Origin: Nissolia schottii
Taxonomy: Eukaryota > Streptophyta > Magnoliopsida > Fabales > Fabaceae
Assembly: GCA_003254905.1 (NCBI GenBank)
Contig: QANU01058179.1
Span: 377,729-441,728, forward strand
Length of the DNA: 64,000 nt
Reading direction: 5' to 3'
Shown here: in pieces, positions 1 to 10,760 of the stretch
Layout of the letters: each line of letters opens with the position of its first letter
How positions within the stretch are numbered: position 1 is the first letter of the stretch
Notes under the pieces: model-generated
What the model saw: only the letters and a program-made list of their open reading frames with translations
Told to the model about the DNA's origin: nothing
The model's database searches: none
Translations under genes and position numbers: made by a program

Positions 1-3000
1 TGCAGAGGCCTTTGTATAGGTACCTGTTGAGAACTTTCTTGTTCTGCCCCGTGGCGGCTTCGTTGAAGAATGTGTCTCAGGTGTTCTCCGTTTGGATTAG
101 TTACTTGGAGCCTTGGAATGTGACCTGGGACGAGTTTTCAGAGCTCGAGGCGGCAGCAGATGGGTCTGCCTCCCCTCCCTTGAATGAGAAGAGGGAGAAT
201 TCTGTGGCCTGGAGAGGCGGATTCACGGCACGGTGGCAGGATTACGTGCTGTCTAACTACCTGTACTACAGTTCCCTGGTTATGCATTTTATAGGGTTTG
301 CTCACAGGTTTCTTCATAATGATGTTGAACTTGTAGTTCAGATGGTGCTGAAGGTGTGTTTCTTGGTCATTTTCTTTTTCTTGTTTTACGTACACGGGTT
401 TTCCAATTTCAGGAAATTTAAGCTTTATTTGGTTAAATTTATATTGGTGGAGGAAAGTTTATTTGACTCATTCACAGGCTTTATGGCTTTATATTGGAGG
501 CAGATATTTGCCTGTATAGAATTTCTGTTTATGAGAGTCGTTGTATACTCTAGAGCTTCTATATATTATTTGAATTCCTTTAACACCCTATAATTTTTAT
601 AGTAAGGTGTCTTGTTTACGGGTTTAGTGGTTGTCTATGTGAATGTCCTCTTCAAATATTATGAATTTAGGTCCTTGCATTTTAGAAAGTTCTGACACAT
701 GCTGAGGTTTCTAAAGTGGCCACTGAATTGTGGAAGTGCAGGAAGAATACCATGGTGGTAAATAATGTTCAATGTTTATAGTTCATAACAAGTGAAGATT
801 TACTAGCCCATGAGTTTATATGTGCATGATGATTGTGCTAAACCTAGTGTCGGAAGCATCCAAAAGTGGCTGCTGAATGATATGGATGTCTATGTCAGTT
901 TTCTTACTCTTTGGCTAGTTGTTTTCTGTTATGAGAATTTCTTGTCATCCATTCTCCATGTTGATGAAATTCTTTTATCTTAAAAAAAAAAAAACTTTGG
1001 AGGGTACTTTCATAGTTGCCTCCTGTAATTTTAGTTTCCGGAGTATCACTTGTGCTTTACTTAATTTTTGAATCATTCATAATTGTCAATGGAATTTGTA
1101 GGCGTAATTTGATAACCTGTTTTTTATGTACTCACATGCAAGCCACAAACACGTTCACATGGGTACACTATCCCAAGCAAGTAATTCACAGGATTATCTG
1201 TTGACTGAGTATTTTTGTTTACATACGGAATATTATCTACTTATCTGTAATAACTACTTTTAATTACTTCTAAAATTATCTAGAAGCAAAATAGACAGTT
1301 GATTAGTTCAGTAGTTGTAATATCCATTAATTGCTATATTGTTGAATGGACATTTATAGTCCCATTGTGTTCCAATACTGAATTGGCAAAAAAACAAAAA
1401 AATGGTCTAGAATATGATGGATCTTATTATCTGATGATTCTGATCTTTGTTGATCTGTATTTTTCAAATTCTTTAATCTTTTTTTAAAATTTATTTATTT
1501 TTGTTAGGTTTTTATATACTGATTGAAACCTCGCATTAGACAGACAGTACATTAAACTAGGGAACATTATTTGTTTGCTTGCTACGAGAAAGTTTCCTCT
1601 GCTGCTCCTGTTTGACCTGTTCATATACTTTTTTTTTTGGTTATAGATGCAATAAACCATCTGGTTTTTTCTATCACGTGTATAATGTTGTTGCAATCAT
1701 TGGTATTAAACTCGAGTTAACTCTTAAATTCTTATGAGTTTACGATTTCACTACACAAAATGAGTAAACTCTCTTTTGGTAAACTTGTATAAGTTCAAGT
1801 AAACTCTCAATTTTACTAGCGAGTTTACAAGTTAAAATCTACTTACGAGTTTACGAGTTTAGCTTAAGATGTATAAATTTGGTAACTTTTTTATATACTT
1901 AATTGACTTTGTGTATGTAAGACAATATCTATTGAGTTTTTTAAGCCGATTTTATATATTTATCATAATTAAGCTATGTTTTATCAAACTATAAAATAAT
2001 ACATATATAGAATAAAGTATGACATAATTATGTGTCATGCATTAAGGTATATTTTATGATATATTTTTCATTTATTTTATTTTGAAGTTAACATTATTCA
2101 ATGTCAATTATGAATATTGAATTTAATCATGTTTATATTGCTTATAACATATATTTTTTACATACGTAAACTCTTACAAGTTTATGAGTCGAGTTTACGA
2201 CTCAAGTTTGTTGAGCCTTTACAAGTTTACTTAAACTCTTGATTTTAACAACCTTGGTTGCGATTGTGAAGTTTTGAGGCTTGATGCAATCCTATAGTAA
2301 TGACAGGCTTTTGCTGTTTACCTGGATTGATTTTTCAGGTGTTAGACACCTTGACATCATCAAAAGAGCTCCTTGACCTGTTGAAGAATGTGGACACTGT
2401 TTTCCATTCCAAACAGCCTGGATCAGGCAAATCAATGTTGAATAACTTGTCCAGATATGTTCCTAGTATCCGTGAGCAGTTGCAAGTGAGTTTATTTTTC
2501 TCCCCTGCTTTTGCAGTTTCCCCAATTCTCATTATCTTTCTGTTTAGTAGTTATATTTTTGCACTATGTACACCTTTAAAGTTAGTATTGGTCCAGTATT
2601 AGGCTCGACATATTACTTAATAAATATAAATTTTAATAGAATAATACTGGTTGTTTCAGGACTGGGAGGATGGTTTATGCGAGACGGATGCTGATGGCTC
2701 GTTCTTGCATGAGAACTGGAACAAAGATTTGCGACTGTTTGCTGAGGGGGAGGATGGTGGACAACAGCTTCTTCAGGTCCTACTTTTTGCTATCATTACA
2801 AATTTGTATTTCTAACCATATTACAACAGAATCAAATTGTATGTGACAAAGCTTTGGACAACAAAGCTTGACATAGGCAGATTTGTGTTTCTAACTATAT
2901 TAATCATTATTTATGGTATATGTTACAAAGTTTCCATCCCGTCTTTTGTCACTGCAGCTTTTCATTATGCGTGCAGAAGCTGAGTTGCAAGCTATGTCTG

Positions 3001-3563
3001 GTGATAATCTTACACCCAGCCTTCAATGCATAGATTCATTGAAGGCAAGGTTGGGATCCTTATTTGACGGACATGCTATGAAGTCATCTTCAACCTGTCC
3101 AGAACCAATGCAGCATCAACAATGCCGTGATGAGATATTCAAGCCTCGCAGAGCTGGCAACCATGCTTTCACAGATGTTAAATATAAAGGTGACTGGATG
3201 AAACGTCCAATATCCAGTGACGAGATTGCATGGCTTGCGAAAGTGCTCATTAGGTTGTCTGATTGGCTGAATGATAGTCTTTTATTGAATCAAGCAGAGA
3301 GCAGTCGAGTAAGCTCTGGATGTCCCTATGTGGAGGTATCAACTGATGTTACCCATGTATGTGGTCCTTCAGAGACCCTGAAGGTTTTTCTCTGGACTAT
3401 TGGTTCTTGGTTTCTCTTTGTGGGTGCTGCCTCCTTGGGTTTAGTGCGAAAATATGGTCTGAGGGTGAACCTAAGGGTATTGGCCTCCAAGAAGTTTGTA
3501 ATGGTTTTGGTTTTATATGCTGCTTTTAGCATAATGAAGAAAATCATACGAGCATTAACATGA
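1..3563 (+). CDS. Sphingomyelin phosphodiesterase 4-like protein, 3' part (partial at window start)
   Basis: Four exons keep one frame across GT-AG introns: <1-353, 2339-2485, 2660-2776 and 2958-3563 (TGA stop). About 406 C-terminal residues are visible; the N-terminus lies before the window. The sequence resembles the SMPD4/neutral sphingomyelinase-3 family (mit_SMPDase domain). Visible pieces are FCPVAASLKNVSQVF and YLEPWNVTWDEF near the left edge and DWEDGLCETDADGSFLHENW in the third exon. Two hydrophobic C-terminal segments, around VFLWTIGSWFLFVGAASLGL and VMVLVLYAAFS, suggest an ER or nuclear-envelope tail anchor as in SMPD4. Plants lack sphingomyelin, so the true substrate is unclear (family knowledge). 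The 1985-bp intron 354-2338 holds a transposable-element copy (1701-2262). Coding capacity looks intact. The exon chain is strong evidence of a gene; the family name is likely but rests on recalled similarity. Confidence 0.8.
1701..2262 (+). mobile_element. Non-autonomous TE copy 1 in SMPD4-like intron
   Basis: This block is rich in GAGTTTACGAGTTTA-type words. Its ends are roughly inverted (start TATTAAACTCGAGTTAACTC, end TTGATTTTAACAACC). About 425 bp (1701-2125) match the reverse complement of 4791-5222 almost continuously, so both are copies of one family. Only this copy has the extra 3' 137 bp with its second GTAAACTC-rich end. No coding capacity was seen. The superfamily was not determined. 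Confidence 0.7.
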
Positions 3564-4000
3564 GGAATATGAATCAGATATAGAGCATATAGAGAAGTGT
3601 AGAAAGTGCGGAGAGAATTTTTTCATTCCAAGTTGTTGTGCATAACATGTTTCTGCCTTTTTAAATACAAGTGTTTTTTTTTTTTTTGTTGCAAAAAGAG
3701 GAAAAAAAAAAGGTTCAGTCTGTCATTGTGCTCGCTTGGGGTGCAGTTATCGATGTGTTTGCAACAGGGTACAAACGCAGCTCTACTGCTGTAAGTAATT
3801 TCCGGTTACATTTTTGTCTCAGGCATTGTCTTCATACTGACTTCATGCTGAAGTTGTAAAGAAAGAAATTAATTGTGAAAGTAATGAATTTGTACGTCAT
3901 TTTTCGTAGGAATATGGCAATGTTCCAAGAGAAATAGAAGATTTCAGTGAGGGTATACCGTCTCTTCCACAATGAACTACCTTTTGAACGTAACAAGCTT
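3564..4000 (+). other. Probable 3' UTR and downstream flank of SMPD4-like gene
   Basis: Sequence after the TGA has a T-rich tract (about 3675) and no reading frame of note. It probably carries the 3' UTR and polyadenylation region. A possible UTR intron at about 3790-3909 is only a guess. Confidence 0.35.
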
Positions 4001-4083
4001 AAGAATGCCTCTTGATAATTTTTTTACTGAATAATTATAATTAAAAAAATTATTCCTCACTTGAAATCAAACTTTCCATCATT

Positions 4084-5890
4084 GCCATTGGTAGCCACCA
4101 CCATCATCCACCTTGTCCCAAGCTGCAGCTACCGTAGCCGTTGCCACTGTTCTCTCTCTTTGCACTCGGCAGCCTAGTGTCATCGTGGTTCGAATCACCC
4201 TTCAATGTCGCAACCTCCCCACCATTCATGCACCTCTTTTCACCACCACCCATATCCGTGATGAGTTGCACACCCTGCAGTGTCCCGAGCACCATGTTTC
4301 GCTAGCAAGTATGCCACCCCATTAGTCCCTGAAGAAATTGACATCTCGGAGTGGTGGCCGCTGTGAGAAAAAACCAAGCCTCCTTACAATTTGTTGCGCA
4401 ACACAAGCTCTGAAATCCCATAGGCCACGCTATGCTCAGCCCCTCCTTGATCGCAAGGAAAACCCCATAATCCAATGGCCATTATCATCCCTCAAAACAC
4501 CACCATAACCACACATCGTGGGTCCGTGGTACTTGTTACCATCAGTATTTAATTTCCCAAAACCCAGAGGAGGAACAACCTACGAACCCCGGAGAACAGA
4601 ACGCTGGTCGTCCCTATGGGAAAGCAGAACCTGGAATTCAAAGAGCATGGAAAAAATGGAGTTGATAATAAATTCCTTGCTCCAACTATCGCCAACGCCA
4701 CGGCCACCAAATCACAGCAAGAAATAGTTTCCCCTCTGAAGCTTGATTAAACTCAAAATGCCAAAGATGAAAATGAGTAAAGAAGAAATCACTTAAATTT
4801 TATATTCATAATTGACATTGAATAATGTTAATTTTAAAATAAAATAAATGAAAAATATATCTCATAAAATATACCTTAATGCATGACACTTAGTCATGTC
4901 ATACTTTATTTTGTACATGTATTATTTTATTTGATAAAACATAACTCAATTATGATAAATATATAAAATCGGCTTAGTAAACTCGATAGATATGGTTTAA
5001 CATACACAAAGTCAACTAAGTATCTAAAAAAGTTACCAAATTTATACATCTTGAGGTAAACTCATAAACTCGTAAGTAGATTTTAACTCGTAAACTCGCT
5101 TGTAAAATTGAGAGTTTACTTAAACTTGTACGAGAAAAGAGTTTACATGAGTGTTAACTCGTTTTGTGTTGTGAAATCGTAAACTCGTAAGAGTTTCCGA
5201 GTTAACTCGATAGTTTAATAACAATGAGCATCACTATGAGAGCAGAGAGAACTGGAGGCTAGCCCCCATCGCATTCGCAACACTGCTGTTGGCAGCACAT
5301 CATGTAATCTAAGCCAAATCAACATCCTTACCTTCTCAGAGCAAGGTAGCCACCACACCCATTTCCACTAGTTTCGAGGAAGAAGATTAGAGCTCCTCCA
5401 ACGAAGCCGCTTATAGGCGGACGACGTCGAGTAAGCCCCATTTGTAGTACCCCTCCAAATCCAACCATCATCCTCGTGCATATGGAGGGACTTGAGGTCG
5501 CATGAATTTGCAGCACAATCTCTACCGAGAGCCTCATAGCCACATTACCTTGGTTCCATTGCCCTCGCTGCCAAATATCTCTAACCATCATTGTCGTGTT
5601 AGAAATATGAACATACGGTACTGCATTGCAAAGGGAACCAATTCCAAGCCAATTGGAATACCATAATGACGATTCTCCCCTTCCCAATCCCATACCGAAC
5701 CCAACACAGAGAGAGGCGATAGCCAGATGAATATTGCGCCAAACATACAAAATGCCATTCCTCACCTGACAATTCTAATCATCACAATTCTGTGGATATT
5801 TATGTAGGAGCAGCTTAACCCATAACGCATCTAGAATAGTGGGAAACTGTCAGACTAGCTTGCCCAATAATGCAGTGTTGTTGGGACTTT
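4084..5890 (-). pseudogene. Decayed LINE (non-LTR retrotransposon), 3' part, split by a nested TE
   Basis: Read on the minus strand, 5890-5328 encodes a plant LINE tail. It runs from the end of the reverse transcriptase (SSLWYSNWLGIGSLCNAVPY, VHISNTTMMVRDIWQRGQWN) into a zinc-binding RVT domain (EKVRMLIWLRLHDVLPTAVL, about 5340-5230). After the nested element at 4791-5222, an RNase H-like piece follows (KLNTDGNKYHGPTMCGYGG, about 4560-4490). Stops and frameshifts separate the pieces, and part of the zf-RVT/RNase H link is missing, so the copy is dead. The 5' end and most of the RT are absent. Family assignment is firm from the domain order; the exact ends are uncertain. Confidence 0.75.
4791..5222 (-). 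mobile_element. Non-autonomous TE copy 2, nested in LINE, inverted relative to copy 1
   Basis: The reverse complement matches 1701-2125 over about 425 bp, including the terminal TATTAAACTATCGAGTTAAC. The far 137 bp seen in copy 1 is lacking, so this copy is truncated or broke on insertion. It lies between the zf-RVT and RNase H parts of a LINE. Confidence 0.7.
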
Positions 5891-5899
5891 TGCTCTTAT

Positions 5900-6700
5900 T
5901 TTCTTTGTGAAGATGCAACATATTCACTAGGGTAAGTTTCTAGTCTTTTAGGATGACTAAGGGTAGTAGGCCCCAACGTCACTACTATGGTAGGCCATGG
6001 CGATGCCAGTTCACCATAACGAGGCCAATTCGCTACAGCGACACTCTATAGTGGTAGTTTTCTTTTAGTTTATGAGTTTTCTCATAGTGCGGTGTTTGTT
6101 GGCCAATCCAGGTGTCAACGCTACGCTGCTCATTGCTTCCAATGCCAGTGCTCCTCAATTTTAGACCATTCTAGGTGAGTGCATTAACAATGTGCCATTC
6201 AATTATGTTTTGTGAATTTTGGTTATTTATTTAATTATTCATTTATATGCTCAATGTTGCTTAGTAATTGCCTGCATAGACATCACTAGAGATTTACATG
6301 CTTAGATAGGATATGCTAGGATTATGTTAGATATTCTTAAATAGGTAGTAACATATGATGTGTTAAGTTTAATAACTAGTAATTAGAAATGAGTCGTAAT
6401 TAGATCACCAATGTTAATTGATATTATAATCAGTAACCCATGTGAACCCTAGGGTAGTAGAATTATGATTTCAGTATTACTGTTGATTGTATAATTCATT
6501 TACTTGGCACGAGTTCAGTGTACTCAATAAGTCCTAGATATTGGTTCAAAGTACCCACAAATTCTCAGTATACCTTATGGGTTCAACATGACTGATACCA
6601 CAAGGATTTATCTTGGCGAAGAAAGGTTGGACTTGTTCCGTCTTGATTGAAGTTGAGACTTGTCTCTCCTTGACCCCTCAGTTGGAAGTGAACAAATTTA
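5900..6700. other. Intergenic, no gene recognised
   Basis: No supported reading frame. One short stretch (5970-6060) has GGC/GCC-rich words unlike the AT-rich surroundings and may be an unclassified repeat remnant. Otherwise nothing recognisable. Confidence 0.4.
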
Positions 6701-6954
6701 CTTGGTGATTCTTCTTAGTGTAACTGAGACAAAAGTATTGTATGTTGGGCTCTACACAAAGTCGATGACACATGAAGGAAGGGTCAATTTCGGGCATGTC
6801 CATGGCTGCCATGCAAAGAGATATGATTTTTCTTGGAGAAACTTAGCCAACTTCTACTTAGTAGGTGTTTGTTGATTTTTGTTGCCTCTTCTGGGTTTTT
6901 ACCAAGTTGTACTTCCTCTAGCTCTCCCGCAAGTTGAGGTCACTCCTCTTATGG

Positions 6955-7600
6955 TCAATCTTGAACGTCAAGGTCTACCACCATCGTCTCATCTCTAGCT
7001 CCTGAACTCTTTTTTGCAACTTTCCTTTTCTGACCAACCTCTAAGCTAGCTTGGTAACATCTTCTCAATAGAAGTTGGTCGGCCTTTACTGTGATGACTT
7101 CTCCTTTCTCCAAAGGAAAATTCATTGTTAAGTGGAGGGTGGATACCATAGTTCCTAACTTGTTAAGTGTCTTTCGACTGATTATGACATTGTGCGTTGA
7201 CGGCCGATCAACCACTAAAAAGTTTACCTTCTTTATCTTGTTGTTTGGCTTTGTTATGAAGGTGACATGTTGTGCGGTGTACCTATCTGGGTCTATCCTC
7301 TCTCTTGTAAAGCTTATGAGCTTTGATCGATGGGTTTTTAAATCTGAGGGTCCACCCCTAATTTGTTGAAGGCATCATGGAATAAGATGTTCGCTGAGCT
7401 GCCTTGATCAACCAGGATCCTCTTTACTTCTGCATTAACCATGATGACTATTATAATCATTGCATCATCATGGCTGATTGTGACTCATTCTTTGTCTTCA
7501 TCAGTGAATGTGATATTTGGCATCGAGGGTAACTTTCGAGAAGCTGGACCTCGAGTGGACACATGCATCAGCTCTTTGAGGTGTTTTTTCCATGCTAATT
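6955..7600 (-). pseudogene. Gypsy aspartic protease region (broken)
   Basis: Minus-strand pieces include VDQGSSANILFHDAFNKL (about 7430-7370), the retropepsin active-site region with DQG where many relatives have DTG. VVDRPSTHNVIISRKTLNKL and VSTLHLTMNFPLEKGEVITV (about 7215-7080) follow. Stops break the frame. It sits directly after the gag-protease linker, in the order expected for a gypsy polyprotein. Confidence 0.75.
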
Positions 7601-7604
7601 TGGA

Positions 7605-7880
7605 TTATCCCCCACCCACAAATCCACCTAAGATGGTATTGACAGTCCCGAGGGGTCTGCCCCCCTCATTGTTGACATTATTAGGGGAGTAGAGGTCTTC
7701 ATTTCTTGTCCTTCTTGTGGTCCTTTTGTCCATCTCAGAGTTAGTAGATCTTTGCCTTTTGGGCTTCTTGCCCCTGCTCTTGACGAACTGTGCCATAATG
7801 CTTTTTTCTTCCTTGATGAGCTCCTCGAGTGCTTCTCTCAAATCAATGCAATTATCAGTCTTATGGCAACGGGACTAATG
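7605..7880 (-). pseudogene. Gypsy gag C-terminal/linker region
   Basis: The minus-strand frame reads FCKFH then SRCHKTDNCIDLREALEELI, a decayed Cys/His knuckle followed by a helical segment. It ends GTVNTILGGFVGGG, the glycine-rich motif that precedes protease in this retrotransposon group. It lies between gag (8144-8650) and protease and is non-functional by context. Confidence 0.65.
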
Positions 7881-8143
7881 GAATTTACAAAAAGGTAGAT
7901 TTTTTTTCCCTTGGGAACATTCCTCAAGGACTTGGGGGTGATAGAAGGTAGACGACGTTGACAATCTCCTTCAAAATATGAGAGGGAGTTACTATTAGTT
8001 TAGACCAATTCCAAAATTTGTCAGATTTCGAGGGGGTGCCCGTCCTTCTTTGGTTGGTCTTGGTTCAGTTTTCTAGGTGGCTTGAAATATTTCCTTTGTA
8101 GGGATTTCCTTCCCTTTTTCCTGTTGATGTGCACTTCCTCTCT

Positions 8144-8650
8144 CTAGTTAAATTCTTTGAGTGTCTTTGGCTCTTTCCCGAGGACGTTTTCTGATAATGG
8201 AGTCCCTGGGAAAACTCCAAAACAATGTGCCATCAATCTTTGTTCAATTGTAATGTTTTCTACCAGGTTCACTTCCTTAGCAAAACACTCTAGGTAGCTG
8301 TACATCGATTCATTCTCTCCTTGGTTAAAACCCAAGAGGCCAATGACTGTCTTGGGCTGCCTTTTACTTGTGAATTGCAGCACAAAATTTTGGGAAAGGT
8401 CCTCGAAGCTTGTAATCGACCTTTTCGGCAAGGAGAACAACCACTTCTCCGCTGGTCCTGTGAGAGTTAGCGGGAACGCTCTGCAAAGTACGGCATCAGG
8501 TGCTGGCATCAGCCAAGGCTTGGACTTGAAAGTTGTGAGGTGTTCTTGTGAATCTGAGGTTCCGTCGTAGGATTTTGCAGTCTGGGGGAGCATGAAACTA
8601 TTAGGCGGGTTGACGTAAAAAATCTCATCAGAGAATGGGCTATCGTTCAC
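8144..8650 (-). pseudogene. Gypsy Gag (retrotransposon gag domain)
   Basis: A 168-residue open stretch matches the retrotransposon gag domain. Visible hallmarks are YDGTSDSQEHLTTFKSK, CRAFPLTLTGPAEKWLFSLP, SFEDLSQNFVLQF and LLGFNQGENESMYSYLECF. Gag normally forms the virus-like particle of the element. The frame is open here, but N- and C-terminal parts are interrupted and no complete polyprotein exists, so it is probably inactive. Next upstream on the minus strand is leader DNA, then the LTR. Confidence 0.8.
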
Positions 8651-9402
8651 AACAGATCCCCCATTTCGCAGTCGCCCACCTAAGGCTCGATTTGGATTTG
8701 AGTGGATGGAACCTTTAGAGTCTGAGTCTCCAGTCTGTTTCAGAGAGTTTCTGTGTTAGCTGGATCGCTCATGTTGTCTTAAGTGTTGAGAATGTCTGGT
8801 CGGGATCGGGGACTGTCGTCGAGGAGGGCTTTTATATCGTTGCTCAAGTGAAGGAGTCTTGTTGGATCTTCTCCACCTCAGGGTTGGGGACAGGGTCCTC
8901 TCCTTGTTCCTGTAACGCAGGGGGGTTAGGGGACCTTTCCTGGGCTTGAGGCCTGTGGTGGTCTACACGCCGCAGAGAGGTAGGTTTCCGATTGACCCCC
9001 CCTTTGGTTTTGGTATCTTTGCTCTTTTCTCTTCAGATTTTTTCTTCGCTCTAAAGCTTTGAGACATTGCTCTTGTCGGTTGATGAGATCTCAAAGTCTA
9101 AGGATAACCTTGTGGGGTTCTATGTCATTTTAGGAATCTGGAACAACCACCCGAGATGGAATGTGTCGATCATTAGGTTCCCGGTGATCTACTTCGTTTT
9201 CCCCTATTATGGACGTAGGCAGTCCATCTCGAGGATCAAGTTCATGGTGCTACGAGTTCCCGACTCCTTCTTAAGGTATCCCTTATTGGCCTTGGGGCGG
9301 AGGGAGGTTTGCAGCGATGTGATTGGCTTCCATCAAAGCACCTGTAGAAGGGGCAATCTAACACTTATGAGACAGTATCAAGGTCCCCATAGACAACGTC
9401 AA

Positions 9403-10137
9403 TGTTTGCGAGTAATTCGTATAGGGAATGAAGTTACCTGAATACGAGTGGAGGGTGAGGAAGGCGCCTTGACGAAAGCTCCAACGCTTGGACAGAAGCT
9501 CCAAACGGGTTCCTCACTCAAAGAGAGTGTAGCGGCGGGGTGTACTTGCAAAGGCACTCCGACGCTCAAGTAAGCACAAGTATTAGGTGAGTCTTCTAGA
9601 GAAGGAATGAGTGATACTTGGTGACCTGAGGTCATGTGGTTTTATAGATGAGTTAGGATGTTTAGATAAAAATAGAGCGAGGGAAATTCGTAACAACTTC
9701 CCCTGCTTATCTTTCCCCATTTATCTAGGAGTTAGATGCGGATTGGGGGAGGAGAAGTCGTTGCTTCCTCTTTTAGCTTTGCTGGGCTGAACAGGACTCA
9801 GAGTCTTGGGCCTATGACCTTCTCCTCTCTGTGTGTCGTGAAGTTGTCTTTCTTTGGGCCGATGCAAGCATATGAGGAGAGCTTCCCCTACTCCTCAGTG
9901 GGCTGAGGCCTCTATGAGCCCTTTAGGCAAGATGAGCTTTCTCCCTCTCCTTATAGGGTATGCGCCCTTTAGGGAATGTGAGTTTCTTTCCCTCCTTAGA
10001 GGGTTAGAGCTCTCTAAACCCCTAGTCTTTTAACCAGTAACGAGTCTTGTTATTTGAACCCATAAAATTTGAAGGGTGAAAAATCTTTATGTTTTACCTT
10101 TTCAATTATTTTATTATATATATCACTCATACCAACA
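9403..10137 (-). repeat. 5' LTR of truncated gypsy element
   Basis: On the minus strand it begins TGTTGGTATGAG and ends CGCAAACA just before the primer-binding region, giving about 735 bp with TG...CA ends. A TATA-like TATAAAACC (about 9640) precedes a transcribed-region-like segment containing CTTGAGCGTCGGAGTGCC, typical of this LTR class. No partner LTR was found in the window. The outer end is inferred from the TG only. Confidence 0.6.
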
Positions 10138-10760
10138 CCCTCCAAACACACTCTTTGAGTAAATCCCTGTATAAGAATTTTGTTATAAAGTGATCTAAGA
10201 ACACTTGTTAAAAAGTTTGAAATGAAAATATTCTATCAAAAATGTAGGCTTTTAAAGTTTTCAATGTATTAAACACTTCAAATTTTTTATTTTTTAAATA
10301 AAGTCTTATCATTTTATATTTCTTAATAAATGTCTTTTGAACAGATGTTAGCAAAAACCAATGATATAAACATATAATAGTTGATAATGATAAATAATGA
10401 CACGCTACAGTATTAAAGTGACACATACTCAATGCCACTTGATAAATCTTACTCCAATACTTGTATCATTCTACTTCCCATTCTCTAAACCAACCAGAGT
10501 CCACAGCAAGTGTGTAACCAGTAGTTGACTGGTTGGGGCTTCCCATTAATATTTCAATCACCTTCCATAGGAAGAAGGGTAGATGCCCTTTAACTCACTG
10601 ACCCTTCAAATTCCCTCCAATAAGGTATACATCACTGGCCAAACCAATCAACCCTGCTTTTGAAATAAACACAGCCTCATTTAAGGCCGTAACCAAACTC
10701 CAATATCCTTGTACTCTCAAAAGACATACCAAAAAGTAAAATTAAAGCCTCACTCTCATC
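10138..10760 (+). promoter_or_regulatory. Upstream region of the MYB gene
   Basis: This is the 620 bp between the gypsy LTR and the MYB ATG. It is AT-rich to about 10440, then more mixed, and contains the probable promoter and 5' UTR. No TATA box could be assigned with confidence. Confidence 0.35.

Larger units (their letters stand above)
6720..10137 (-). mobile_element. Truncated Ty3/gypsy retrotransposon (LTR, gag, protease, start of pol)
   Basis: Minus-strand order is: LTR about 10137-9403; a degenerate primer-binding region at 9402-9380 (TTGACGTTGTCTATGGGG, like the GGCGCC...GTGGGG leader of this group); gag; Cys/His knuckle-like segment; GTVNTILGGFVGGG linker; aspartic protease; and the polypeptide leading to RT (MPEIDPSFMCHRLCVEPN, about 6800-6745). 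RT, RNase H, integrase and the second LTR are absent, and frames are broken. The domain style fits the Tat/Athila-like branch. Only the 5' half of an old insertion survives. Confidence 0.85.
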
